This document shows positions 1 through 5,265 of a stretch of DNA of 5,270 bases, piece after piece. A program made the translations under genes and the position numbers. The notes under the pieces were generated by a model. The model saw only the letters and a list, made by a program, of their open reading frames with translations. It did no database searches and was not told where the DNA came from. The stretch comes from Deltaproteobacteria bacterium (GTDB lineage Bacteria; Desulfobacterota; Dissulfuribacteria; Dissulfuribacterales; UBA3076). Each line of letters begins with the position of its first letter. Position 1 is the stretch's first letter. The stretch spans positions 1 through 5,270 of the forward strand of contig JAGGRV010000345.1 in the NCBI GenBank assembly GCA_021159445.1, written 5' to 3'.

Positions 1-2
1 GC

Positions 3-2822
3 TCACTTCTCATCTACCTGCTCCAGGATAAGACCCTCCGGCAGACTCTCCCCGAAGGCATGGTTTTTCTCTTTTCCTGCAAGAGGAACGGCTTTCCGTA
101 ATGGTTCCAGTTTTTTCTCACCGGCCCCCAACAACTGGAGCCAGGTGATTACCTCCTGGCGGAAAGCGGTCTGCAGGTCCCTGGTCCTGTCTCCGGTAAG
201 CCTTGCCATGGAGACCGCGGCATTAATAAGCTTCCGGGGTTGCTTCAATTCTTGTTTTTTCAGAGTCTCCAGCCAGGACGATACCTCTCCGGGAGGCACC
301 ACCTTATTGGCCGGTCCATAAAGCGGTTGTCTTGAGCCTATGCGGGAAAGTGCCCACAAGGCACCCTGCCACGACCGGTTTTTAACAAGATTTGAGATAA
401 GTTCCCTCCCGAGCTCTATCTTGCCGGATATCTCAAGCCGTTCCAGGTTGGCGGCAAAGAGCCACATCTCACGCCTCTCCTCCTGAGATATTTTAATAGG
501 CTTCACTTTGGCCCGTTTGCGTCTCTTGGACCGGACAGGCAATAAGGCATTTGACATGGCAGAAAATATCTGTGTCTGCTGCCCGGGGCCCAGACCTGCC
601 GCAACCCGCCGCCAGAAGATCCACCACTGAAGCCTTGGCCCCATCTCTTTTGAAAAGACAAGGCCCTCAAAATAAAAAGGCCATATCTTCTTGATTCGCC
701 ACGGGTCCGTGACCTCGCCGGTCCCGGGACGGAGACAAAAACCTGTCAAGTTATACCATCTGGCCTCGTGTTGCGGGGATCTTCCACGTCCGGCCTTTAT
801 GTCGAGTAATGCATCAGCCAGGGCACGCAACAGGGGAAGAGACCACAGGTCCTTCTCCATGCCCATGCACTCTGTCAGACGCCCTGGGAGTTGTGATGGT
901 GCAAGGGCTTTGTCTCCCTTATCCGGTACAAAGCACTTGCGGATCTCTTCCCTGGCCTTCTCCATGGCCTTAAGGTCTTCTTCGGACAACCCCTTCGGCT
1001 CTTGCTCCATCTGTTCATCAGATGGAGCCACCCGCACTCCTTCAACCTGAGAGGTTGAATCTGCGCCATTTGTTTCTGAATCCCTGAGCTGAAACTGCAA
1101 ACGCCACCTGTGTGGGCTTTCCTGGGACTCGCAATAGAGTTCCAGTGTCCCTATGGCCGTGACCTTTGCCCCCAATCTGATAGGAATCTGTACATCACGT
1201 CCCTTCTTGCCGTAACGTAAAACTGTCTGGAGTGGCGGAAGCTTGATAAGGTCATCGGAATCAACCGGCACCAGATCTCCCACCTTATCTCCCTTACGGG
1301 TGGTAGAGCTGTAGAGTGAAAACTTCACAGGTCTGTTTGTCCGGACCCGAAAGGTCTTTAAGACCTCTACCTCTTTTCCCTCCTCTGTCCCCCTCTCCAC
1401 CAGGCAGACTCCCATAGGGACCCGGTCCTCCTCGTCCAGGGCTACCCCCACGAAGTAGGACCTTGCCATACCTCCGCCCACTCGAAGCCCGAGACCCTGT
1501 GTAACCAGTCCGTAATATGTGGCTCCCCAGGATATCGCCAGATCAAGGGACCTGCTGTCTAAAACCCTGACAGGACGTCCGGACCAGGATGTCAATATCC
1601 CCTTTAGGCGATTTCGTATCAAACCGGGCTTGAGTGCACCCCCATTAAAGAGCACCACAGTAGGCATCCGGCCTCCGCCCTGCCTTAAGAGAAAACGGGC
1701 CAGATGCCTGGTCACAGCCGGATCGCTTACATAGGGAAGCCCCATCTCCCTGAGACCGGTCTCGCCTTTTTGCAGAGAATCGCCTGCCTTAAGACTCACC
1801 TCGGGGAAAAAACCCTCGATGAGGACATCATTCACCTGATCCCGGTGAAGATCTGTCATCATAGTGCCGCCAATAAGGGATCGCCCACGGCCCGTAAGCC
1901 TGAGTGTGGCTTTTTTCGGCCCCCCGTCTTCTAAAAGGGTCTCCTTTGCCTGTCTGCACTGATGATACAATGAATTCCAACGGGCAGTGTCCAATTCACG
2001 GCCGAGGGCCTTTTCTGCCAAGGCCGCCAAGGAAAGATCCATGTTATCCCCGCCTAAAAGCAGGTGGTCCCCGACTGCCAACCTTTCAAGCTTGGGAGTG
2101 TCCGAGTCTCCCTCACAGGAAATCAAGGTAAAGTCAGTCGTACCACCGCCAACATCACATACCAGAAGGAGATCTCCAGGGTGCAGAGAAGTATTCCATT
2201 GTCTTTCATGGAAGGAGAGCCATGCATAAAAGGCAGCCAGAGGCTCCTCTAATAAAGTCACGGAAGATAGACCCGCCTCCTTTGCTGCCAGTACAGTGAG
2301 CTCCCTCGCGACCTCGTCAAAGGAAGCCGGCACAGTCAAGACCACCAGTTGCGCTTCCAGAGGCTCAGGCATGCTATGATCCCAGGCCTCTCTGATATGC
2401 TGAAGGTAGCGGGATGAAGCGGTAACAGGTGAAACCCTGTTTATCTCATCCCCTGCGCCCCACGGAAGAATAGGGGCCTCCCTGTCCACTCCCCCGTGAC
2501 ACAGCCAGCTCTTGGCTGAAGAGACCAGCCTTCCGGGCACAAGCCCCCCTTGATCCCTGGCAAAGGCGCCGACCGCATAGGTCCTATCAGGGTCCCATGG
2601 AAGGGACGTTGCCCCGGCCTGGAGATCATATTTCCCTGACAAATAAAGGAATGAAGGCAAAGTTGGCCTTTCGGCCACTCGACCTTGGCCCACAATCTGT
2701 GGTATGTCAAAGGTGAGTATATTGATGGAACCTGGACTTGCATCATGGAGATCCACATAGCCCACGGCAGAGTTGGTAGTTCCAAGATCGATTCCTACAA
2801 TGTATCTTTCCTTCATGCTCAT
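3..2822 (-). CDS. Hsp70-like ATPase with C-terminal DUF3731 region
   Basis: A complete 939-residue cytoplasmic Hsp70-superfamily protein with no signal peptide or membrane segment. The N-terminal actin-like ATPase domain (about 7-445) shows phosphate-1 motif GIDLGTTNS (10-18), a DnaK-like lysine in SAKSW (K104), VPASF (164-168), EEPLAAFYAW (192-201), phosphate-2 motif DVGGGTTD (223-230), GGDNMD (257-262) and adenosine motif FNGGALKPG (392-400). A beta-rich substrate-binding-like part follows (about 450-585), then an acidic linker (585-625). The C-terminal third has the DUF3731 pattern: RWYNLTGFCLRPG near 688, WWIFWRRVAAGL near 733 and LSRIGSRQPLYGP near 825. A basic run (RSKRRKRAK) lies near 764. 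At 939 residues it is far longer than DnaK (about 640). The ATPase motifs look intact, so nucleotide-driven client binding is likely, but the client is unknown. An in-frame TAG just upstream limits the start to Met1 or Met3; neither has a clear ribosome-binding site. No dnaJ or grpE is visible nearby. Confidence 0.93.
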   Translation of the reverse strand: MSMKERYIVGIDLGTTNSAVGYVDLHDASPGSINILTFDIPQIVGQGRVAERPTLPSFLYLSGKYDLQAGATSLPWDPDRTYAVGAFARDQGGLVPGRLVSSAKSWLCHGGVDREAPILPWGAGDEINRVSPVTASSRYLQHIREAWDHSMPEPLEAQLVVLTVPASFDEVARELTVLAAKEAGLSSVTLLEEPLAAFYAWLSFHERQWNTSLHPGDLLLVCDVGGGTTDFTLISCEGDSDTPKLERLAVGDHLLLGGDNMDLSLAALAEKALGRELDTARWNSLYHQCRQAKETLLEDGGPKKATLRLTGRGRSLIGGTMMTDLHRDQVNDVLIEGFFPEVSLKAGDSLQKGETGLREMGLPYVSDPAVTRHLARFLLRQGGGRMPTVVLFNGGALKPGLIRNRLKGILTSWSGRPVRVLDSRSLDLAISWGATYYGLVTQGLGLRVGGGMARSYFVGVALDEEDRVPMGVCLVERGTEEGKEVEVLKTFRVRTNRPVKFSLYSSTTRKGDKVGDLVPVDSDDLIKLPPLQTVLRYGKKGRDVQIPIRLGAKVTAIGTLELYCESQESPHRWRLQFQLRDSETNGADSTSQVEGVRVAPSDEQMEQEPKGLSEEDLKAMEKAREEIRKCFVPDKGDKALAPSQLPGRLTECMGMEKDLWSLPLLRALADALLDIKAGRGRSPQHEARWYNLTGFCLRPGTGEVTDPWRIKKIWPFYFEGLVFSKEMGPRLQWWIFWRRVAAGLGPGQQTQIFSAMSNALLPVRSKRRKRAKVKPIKISQEERREMWLFAANLERLEISGKIELGRELISNLVKNRSWQGALWALSRIGSRQPLYGPANKVVPPGEVSSWLETLKKQELKQPRKLINAAVSMARLTGDRTRDLQTAFRQEVITWLQLLGAGEKKLEPLRKAVPLAGKEKNHAFGESLPEGLILEQVDEK

Positions 2823-2936
2823 AGGTTCACACTAAGACAATGAAGAAAAAATTCAACAGTGGCTTGAATTCCATTATAATGGCTTTAGGATTTTTGCAGT
2901 ATAATCAAGCCTGCTATTATGGCTCGGAGGACAATC
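2823..2936. promoter_or_regulatory. Divergent intergenic control region (Hsp70-like gene / flavodoxin gene)
   Basis: This is the 114-base gap between the two divergent start codons. It is AT-rich and holds a perfect 12-base palindrome CCATTATAATGG (2871-2882), which gives a TATAAT -10 match on both strands. A second plus-strand TATAAT lies at 2900-2905, placed for a short leader to the flavodoxin gene. No good -35 partner exists for any of these boxes; the best is TTCAAC at 2852-2857, 17 bases before the first box. An inverted repeat GGCTTGA (2861-2867) / TCAAGCC (2905-2911) encloses the palindrome. The poor -35 elements suggest activator dependence or another sigma factor, which is inference. 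Confidence 0.5.
2926..2930 (+). promoter_or_regulatory. Ribosome-binding site that sets the flavodoxin start
   Basis: GGAGG lies six bases before the ATG at 2937. An in-frame ATG at 2919 lies upstream of this site and has no Shine-Dalgarno sequence of its own, so 2937 is the better start. Starting there also places the first beta strand (MKTLIVCAS) at the protein's N-terminus, as is usual for flavodoxins. Confidence 0.85.
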
Positions 2937-3467
2937 ATGAAAACCCTAATCGTATGTGCGAGCAAGTACGATTCCACCCTTGAAATCGGAAAGTGGCTGG
3001 CGGAAAGATTGGGCGGCGATTGCCTTGTGGATAAGGCTGAATCCATGCCGGACCCGGCAGATGCAGATCTTGTCATTCTGGGTTCTGGCATCTACAATCA
3101 CCACGTATTGCCCTCAGTGCAGAAATATGTGAACCGCTTCAAGGATGCGCTGAAAGGAAAAAAGACCGTGGTCTTTGGAGTCGCCATGGACACAACAGGG
3201 GTCTTTGTGCAGGGAAAGGTCCACGGCGGATGGGGCTATATCTTGCCGTTGATCAAGAGCCTGCCAAAACCCCCGATCCATGCCGGACTTCTGGGCGGGG
3301 AGATAAACCCGGACAAGCTGGATGCCAGGGATACAGAAGGACTTAAGCGGTTCTACAAGATGCTTTACGGCCAGGAGACTCCCATACCCTATAAGACCCG
3401 GATGGATAAAAAAAAGGTCTGGGCCTTTGCGGAAAAGATATTGGAGCGTCTCGAGAGGCCGTTTTAG
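2937..3467 (+). CDS. Flavodoxin-domain protein, HemG-like (Flavodoxin_5 type)
   Basis: A 176-residue single-domain protein, probably a cytoplasmic FMN-binding electron carrier or oxidoreductase. The first beta strand and phosphate-binding loop read MKTLIVCASKYDSTLEIG (1-18), close to the S/T-K-x-G-S-T-x-x-I pattern of short flavodoxins. A second strand leads into the flavin-contact loop LGSGIYNHHVLPSVQKYV (48-65), and a third strand, TVVFGVAMDT (77-86), follows. The tail, AGLLGGEINPDKL followed by FYKMLYGQETP and a terminal helix, resembles the menaquinone-dependent protoporphyrinogen oxidase HemG and its Flavodoxin_5 relatives. HemG is similar in length (about 180 residues). The group also holds many proteins of unknown role, and no haem genes are nearby, so I do not assign hemG. 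The gene stands alone: it diverges from the Hsp70-like gene and converges with the toxin gene, whose stop lies 48 bases away. Confidence 0.85.
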   Translation: MKTLIVCASKYDSTLEIGKWLAERLGGDCLVDKAESMPDPADADLVILGSGIYNHHVLPSVQKYVNRFKDALKGKKTVVFGVAMDTTGVFVQGKVHGGWGYILPLIKSLPKPPIHAGLLGGEINPDKLDARDTEGLKRFYKMLYGQETPIPYKTRMDKKKVWAFAEKILERLERPF

Positions 3468-3470
3468 TGC

Positions 3471-3500
3471 AATGGAAGGGGGTCCTTCTGTCCATTTATT
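3471..3500. terminator. Weak hairpin between convergent genes, possible bidirectional terminator
   Basis: In the 48-base gap between the flavodoxin stop and the toxin stop, AATGGA (3471-3476) can pair with TCCATT (3491-3496). A competing inner hairpin pairs GAAGG (3475-3479) with CCTTC (3484-3488). On the plus strand the hairpin runs into TTATT, not a true T tract, so intrinsic termination would be weak. The position between two converging genes is the main support. Confidence 0.3.
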
Positions 3501-3515
3501 CCCAACTGCTGGTCA

Positions 3516-3941
3516 TCACCATTTCTTCGGCAACTTCTTTAAGAGGTCATGCGAAATTCGCTCTTTCAGCAAGCACTCATGGGCCTTTTGGTCAAACGTG
3601 AGCCACCTGCCTTTCAACTCCGCAGCAAGAGCTGCATAAGTGGCATCATATCCGGTAAGACCTTTTTTCACGAAACGGGCTGCATGCACGACTAGGCTTT
3701 CTGTCATAGGCTGTCTGAAGATACCACTATTTAGAAGGGGAATCATCCCCTTGATAAAGACATCCTGCGCTGATGGATGGACACGACACAATACTGCATA
3801 GACCTCAAAACAAAACAGTTCCGGGACGGCGAAAGATTCAGGGCATTCAATGAGCCTTTGAAGAACGGCATCGGCATTTGGATGGCTTTCATCCTTTAAA
3901 AACCACCGAACAGCTACCGAAGCATCGACAATCCAGATCAC
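3516..3941 (-). CDS. vapC: PIN-domain toxin, VapC family
   Basis: A 141-residue PIN-fold protein, the usual size for the ribonuclease toxin of a type II toxin-antitoxin pair. The four acidic residues expected to bind Mg2+/Mn2+ are all present: D6 in MIWIVDASVAVRWF, E46 in LFCFEVYAVL, D99 in LTGYDATYAALA and D117 in LTFDQKAHE. The active site therefore looks intact. VapC enzymes cut RNA, often initiator tRNA or the sarcin-ricin loop of 23S rRNA; the target here cannot be told. The start is GTG and overlaps the antitoxin stop by four bases (GTGA), showing translational coupling. A modest GAGG (3951-3954) lies nine bases upstream. The next in-frame Met is residue 66, which would lose D6 and E46, so the GTG start is well supported. 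Confidence 0.92.
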   Translation of the reverse strand: MIWIVDASVAVRWFLKDESHPNADAVLQRLIECPESFAVPELFCFEVYAVLCRVHPSAQDVFIKGMIPLLNSGIFRQPMTESLVVHAARFVKKGLTGYDATYAALAAELKGRWLTFDQKAHECLLKERISHDLLKKLPKKW

Positions 3942-4210
3942 TTTGCATAACCTCGCAATTCTCGAAGTACCTCAATACTCTCTTTTTTTTCCAGACTATC
4001 GTGTCTCAAATCCTTTATGGTTTCAAGTAGTTGCCTCTTACATTCCTCTGCTTGATAGTCTAAGAACCTTCTTTTGAATTGTTCTGGTGTGATGAGCACG
4101 GCCCTGAGCTTTCTCCCTTTGCTTACCAGGATAGGCTCACCTGTGTTGTTAAGTAGATCCAAAACCTCTCCCAGATTGTTCCTAATTTTCAGTGCATTGA
4201 CTGTCCTCAC
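3938..4210 (-). CDS. Phd/YefM-type antitoxin of the PIN-toxin operon
   Basis: A 90-residue protein, first gene of the toxin-antitoxin operon. The N-terminal part (MRTVNALKIRNNLGEVLDLL, then GEPILVSKGRKLRAVLITPEQF to about residue 46) matches the Phd/YefM DNA-binding and dimerisation fold, with the familiar A/K-x-x-x-NL and GEP-I-V-K-AVL-PE pattern. The C-terminal half (about 50-90) is charged and helix-prone, as expected for the tail that wraps and inhibits the toxin. As partner of a VapC it could be named VapB, although most proteins of that name have an AbrB- or RHH-type fold. The start is GTG, preceded by an excellent AGGAGG. It probably represses its own promoter, alone or with the toxin, at the inverted half-sites around 4281-4304. 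Confidence 0.88.
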   Translation of the reverse strand: MRTVNALKIRNNLGEVLDLLNNTGEPILVSKGRKLRAVLITPEQFKRRFLDYQAEECKRQLLETIKDLRHDSLEKKESIEVLRELRGYAK

Positions 4211-4216
4211 GAAAAG

Positions 4217-4222
4217 CCTCCT
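4217..4222 (-). promoter_or_regulatory. Ribosome-binding site of the antitoxin gene
   Basis: On the minus strand AGGAGG lies six bases before the GTG at 4208-4210. This strong site supports the GTG start. It contrasts with the modest site of the toxin gene, in line with the need to make more antitoxin than toxin. Confidence 0.85.
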
Positions 4223-4249
4223 TTTTTGCCAGTTTACCTTCCCGCAACC

Positions 4250-4278
4250 AGTCTAGGAACATCTATTCCCAATGTCAA
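4250..4278 (-). promoter_or_regulatory. Sigma-70-type promoter of the toxin-antitoxin operon
   Basis: On the minus strand a perfect -35 box TTGACA (4273-4278) is followed after exactly 17 bases by TAGACT (4250-4255), a 4-of-6 match to the -10 consensus. Transcription would start near 4243, leaving a leader of about 30 bases that contains the antitoxin ribosome-binding site. This is the best promoter in the window. Confidence 0.7.
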
Positions 4279-4280
4279 GT

Positions 4281-4304
4281 GTAGATATAGATATACATAT
4301 CTAC
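4281..4304. promoter_or_regulatory. Likely operator of the toxin-antitoxin operon (inverted half-sites)
   Basis: GTAGATAT (4281-4288) and ATATCTAC (4297-4304) form a perfect 8-base inverted repeat with an 8-base spacer. A tighter palindrome, TAGATAT-AC-ATATCTA (4288-4303), overlaps it, so three AGATAT half-sites share the element. It begins two bases upstream of the -35 box. Phd/YefM antitoxins bind short palindromes in their own promoters, so autoregulation is the natural reading; binding itself is inferred. Confidence 0.55.
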
Positions 4305-4365
4305 GCATGATTACATATTAGCACAGGATAAAAGTTTGAAATTATAAGAAATAAAAAACTGACTG
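4305..4365. other. AT-rich non-coding spacer
   Basis: This stretch lies between the toxin-antitoxin operator and the dispersed repeat. It is rich in A and T. I see no open reading frame with a ribosome-binding site and no further clear signal in it beyond the T run counted with the possible terminator. Confidence 0.5.
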
Positions 4366-4389
4366 CGTCATTCCGGCAAAAGCCGGAAT
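4347..4389 (-). terminator. Possible terminator downstream of the YkgJ-family gene
   Basis: On the minus strand the 8-base-pair hairpin of the dispersed repeat (4370-4389, loop TTTT) is followed 11 bases later by a run of six T at about 4353-4358, then ATTT. The spacing is longer than in a classical intrinsic terminator, but the small TGAC-GCA-GTCA hairpin in between could close the gap. It lies about 80 bases past the stop of the YkgJ-family gene. Confidence 0.35.
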
Positions 4390-4446
4390 CCAGTGTCTTT
4401 TCAAAACGTTCCGTGATCTGGATTCCGGATCAAGTCCGGCATAACG
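4366..4446. repeat. Dispersed-type repeat made of two ATTCCGG hairpins
   Basis: This is a compact palindromic element. The left unit is the perfect hairpin ATTCCGGC-AAAA-GCCGGAAT (4370-4389). The right unit is a smaller hairpin CCGGA-TCAAG-TCCGG (4425-4439). The two units are inverted copies: CCGGAATCCAG (4383-4393) faces CTGGATTCCGG (4418-4428) across a 24-base centre, and the outer ends match 8 of 10. Elements beginning GTCATTCCGGC and containing GGAATCCAG are familiar as multi-copy non-coding repeats in many bacterial genomes, and the left hairpin has the format of neisserial dRS3 repeats. It encodes nothing, and I see no target duplication. Copy number cannot be judged from one window. 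Confidence 0.7.
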
Positions 4447-4471
4447 AGAGAACTAGCGATTTTCCATTGAC

Positions 4472-5251
4472 TCAGCGACTACAGCCAGACCCACTAGCCA
4501 GACACCCACGCTGGAAGAGCTTTTTATTAACCCAGCGCATGCCATATTTGAGGAGGGACTTCTCGTCATTGGAGATGGCCTCTATCACCTCCTCAGACTC
4601 CATATAGCGATCAAGGTTAGGGCCCTCCAGGAAATGTTTACGGAAACCATCAATATCATAGCATCCCATGTGAAAAATATCGATTTGACCCGCGTTTAGA
4701 TATGCTATCTCCGCCACTGTCTTGGCCTGAAGTAGCTCCCCAAAGATATCATTCATTTCATTATATTGTTCAATGCCTTCATTTTCCTTCCAGCCCCTGA
4801 CGGTCCATTCCTTTCCGTCCTGGAATCCTTCACAATCCGGCTCCCTGACAATATAATAGAATTCCTCCACTCCCTCTCTTTCCTGGCTTCGACAGGCCAC
4901 TCTGGCAAGAGGATAAGTGCGGCATGCACCAGGCCTGTCTTTATAAACCGTACATCCTTTTCCCTCTTCCAGAAACGGGCATTTTAAATAGGGGCCTTCC
5001 ATGTTGAGCGACACTATTGGAAGCCCTGAATTCTGTCCGACGTATATATTTGTATAACGTTTTAGAAAATCCGCGGACTTCATGCCTAAATGATTCTTGA
5101 GCCTTAATATGTCATAAGGCATGAGGATCAGGCTTAAATCATAACAGCAGTCTGTAAAACAGCCCTTATCCGGTGTACAGGAAAAGCAGAAAGTGTCCTC
5201 ATCTTTTAATTGTCTGGATTTGTCAATATAAGCTTCAGGTCCTTGAGACAT
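4472..5251 (-). CDS. YkgJ-family cysteine-cluster protein
   Basis: A complete 259-residue cytoplasmic protein of the YkgJ/CxxCxxCC family, believed to bind zinc or an iron-sulphur cluster; no firm biochemical role is known for most members. The N-terminal cluster FCFSCTPDKGCFTDCC supplies C22, C25, C31, C35 and C36. It is followed by the typical LILMPYDILRLKNHLGM helix entry (41-57). The second half of the signature, CPFLEEGKGCTVYKDRPGACRTYPL (91-115), supplies C91, C100 and C110, with the R-P-x-x-C-R-x-Y-P pattern that marks the family. Further cysteines are C120, C140 and C197, plus C250 and C257 in the tail. The C-terminal half (about 145-245) is mostly helical and not recognised. The gene stands alone on the minus strand. 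Its ATG is supported by AGGAG nine bases upstream; its promoter probably lies past the window edge. Confidence 0.88.
   Translation of the reverse strand: MSQGPEAYIDKSRQLKDEDTFCFSCTPDKGCFTDCCYDLSLILMPYDILRLKNHLGMKSADFLKRYTNIYVGQNSGLPIVSLNMEGPYLKCPFLEEGKGCTVYKDRPGACRTYPLARVACRSQEREGVEEFYYIVREPDCEGFQDGKEWTVRGWKENEGIEQYNEMNDIFGELLQAKTVAEIAYLNAGQIDIFHMGCYDIDGFRKHFLEGPNLDRYMESEEVIEAISNDEKSLLKYGMRWVNKKLFQRGCLASGSGCSR
4479..4508. repeat. Near-tandem 15-base duplication at the 3' end of the YkgJ-family gene
   Basis: Two adjacent 15-base units, CTACAGCCAGACCCA (4479-4493) and CTAGCCAGACACCCA (4494-4508), match except for an AC pair that sits at different places. They encode the last residues, GCLAS and GSGCS, so each unit supplies one tail cysteine. 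It is short and may be chance. Confidence 0.4.
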
Positions 5252-5260
5252 GAATTGAGT

Positions 5261-5265
5261 CTCCT
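5261..5265 (-). promoter_or_regulatory. Ribosome-binding site of the YkgJ-family gene
   Basis: On the minus strand AGGAG lies nine bases before the ATG at 5249-5251, within acceptable spacing. It confirms that this start, close to the window edge, is the real one and that the gene is not truncated. Confidence 0.75.

Noticed and set aside
691..1069. Open frames on both strands inside the Hsp70-like gene
   Set aside because: They overlap a long gene with clear Hsp70 and DUF3731 motifs, have no ribosome-binding site of note and give low-complexity translations without family features.
1519..2252. A series of plus-strand frames opposite the Hsp70-like gene
   Set aside because: All are short, mutually overlapping and antisense to the ATPase domain; they are by-products of its codon use.
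2441..2785. A 114-residue minus-strand frame in another register of the Hsp70-like gene
   Set aside because: It covers the conserved N-terminal ATPase motifs in the wrong frame and resembles no known protein.
2852..2880. Full sigma-70 promoter TTCAAC/17/TATAAT for the flavodoxin gene
   Set aside because: The -10 box is perfect, but the -35 box matches only three of six bases, so it is mentioned within the control region and not called as a separate promoter.
3322..3639. A 105-residue plus-strand frame spanning the convergent junction
   Set aside because: It overlaps both the flavodoxin and toxin genes out of frame and lacks a ribosome-binding site and family motifs.
3946..3948. ATG just upstream of the toxin GTG start
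   Set aside because: It is out of frame with the PIN domain; the GTG at 3939-3941 keeps the frame and the catalytic D6.
4361..4450. Dispersed repeat as a CRISPR unit or tRNA-like structure
   Set aside because: There are only two inverted units, with no regularly spaced direct repeats and no cloverleaf or anticodon arm.
4355..4460. Target-site duplication around the dispersed repeat
   Set aside because: The bases flanking both ends share no convincing identical short sequence; matches of three bases such as ACT are expected by chance.
4413..4607. Plus-strand frame running from the dispersed repeat into the YkgJ-family gene
   Set aside because: It begins inside the repeat, is antisense to a well-supported gene and has no ribosome-binding site.
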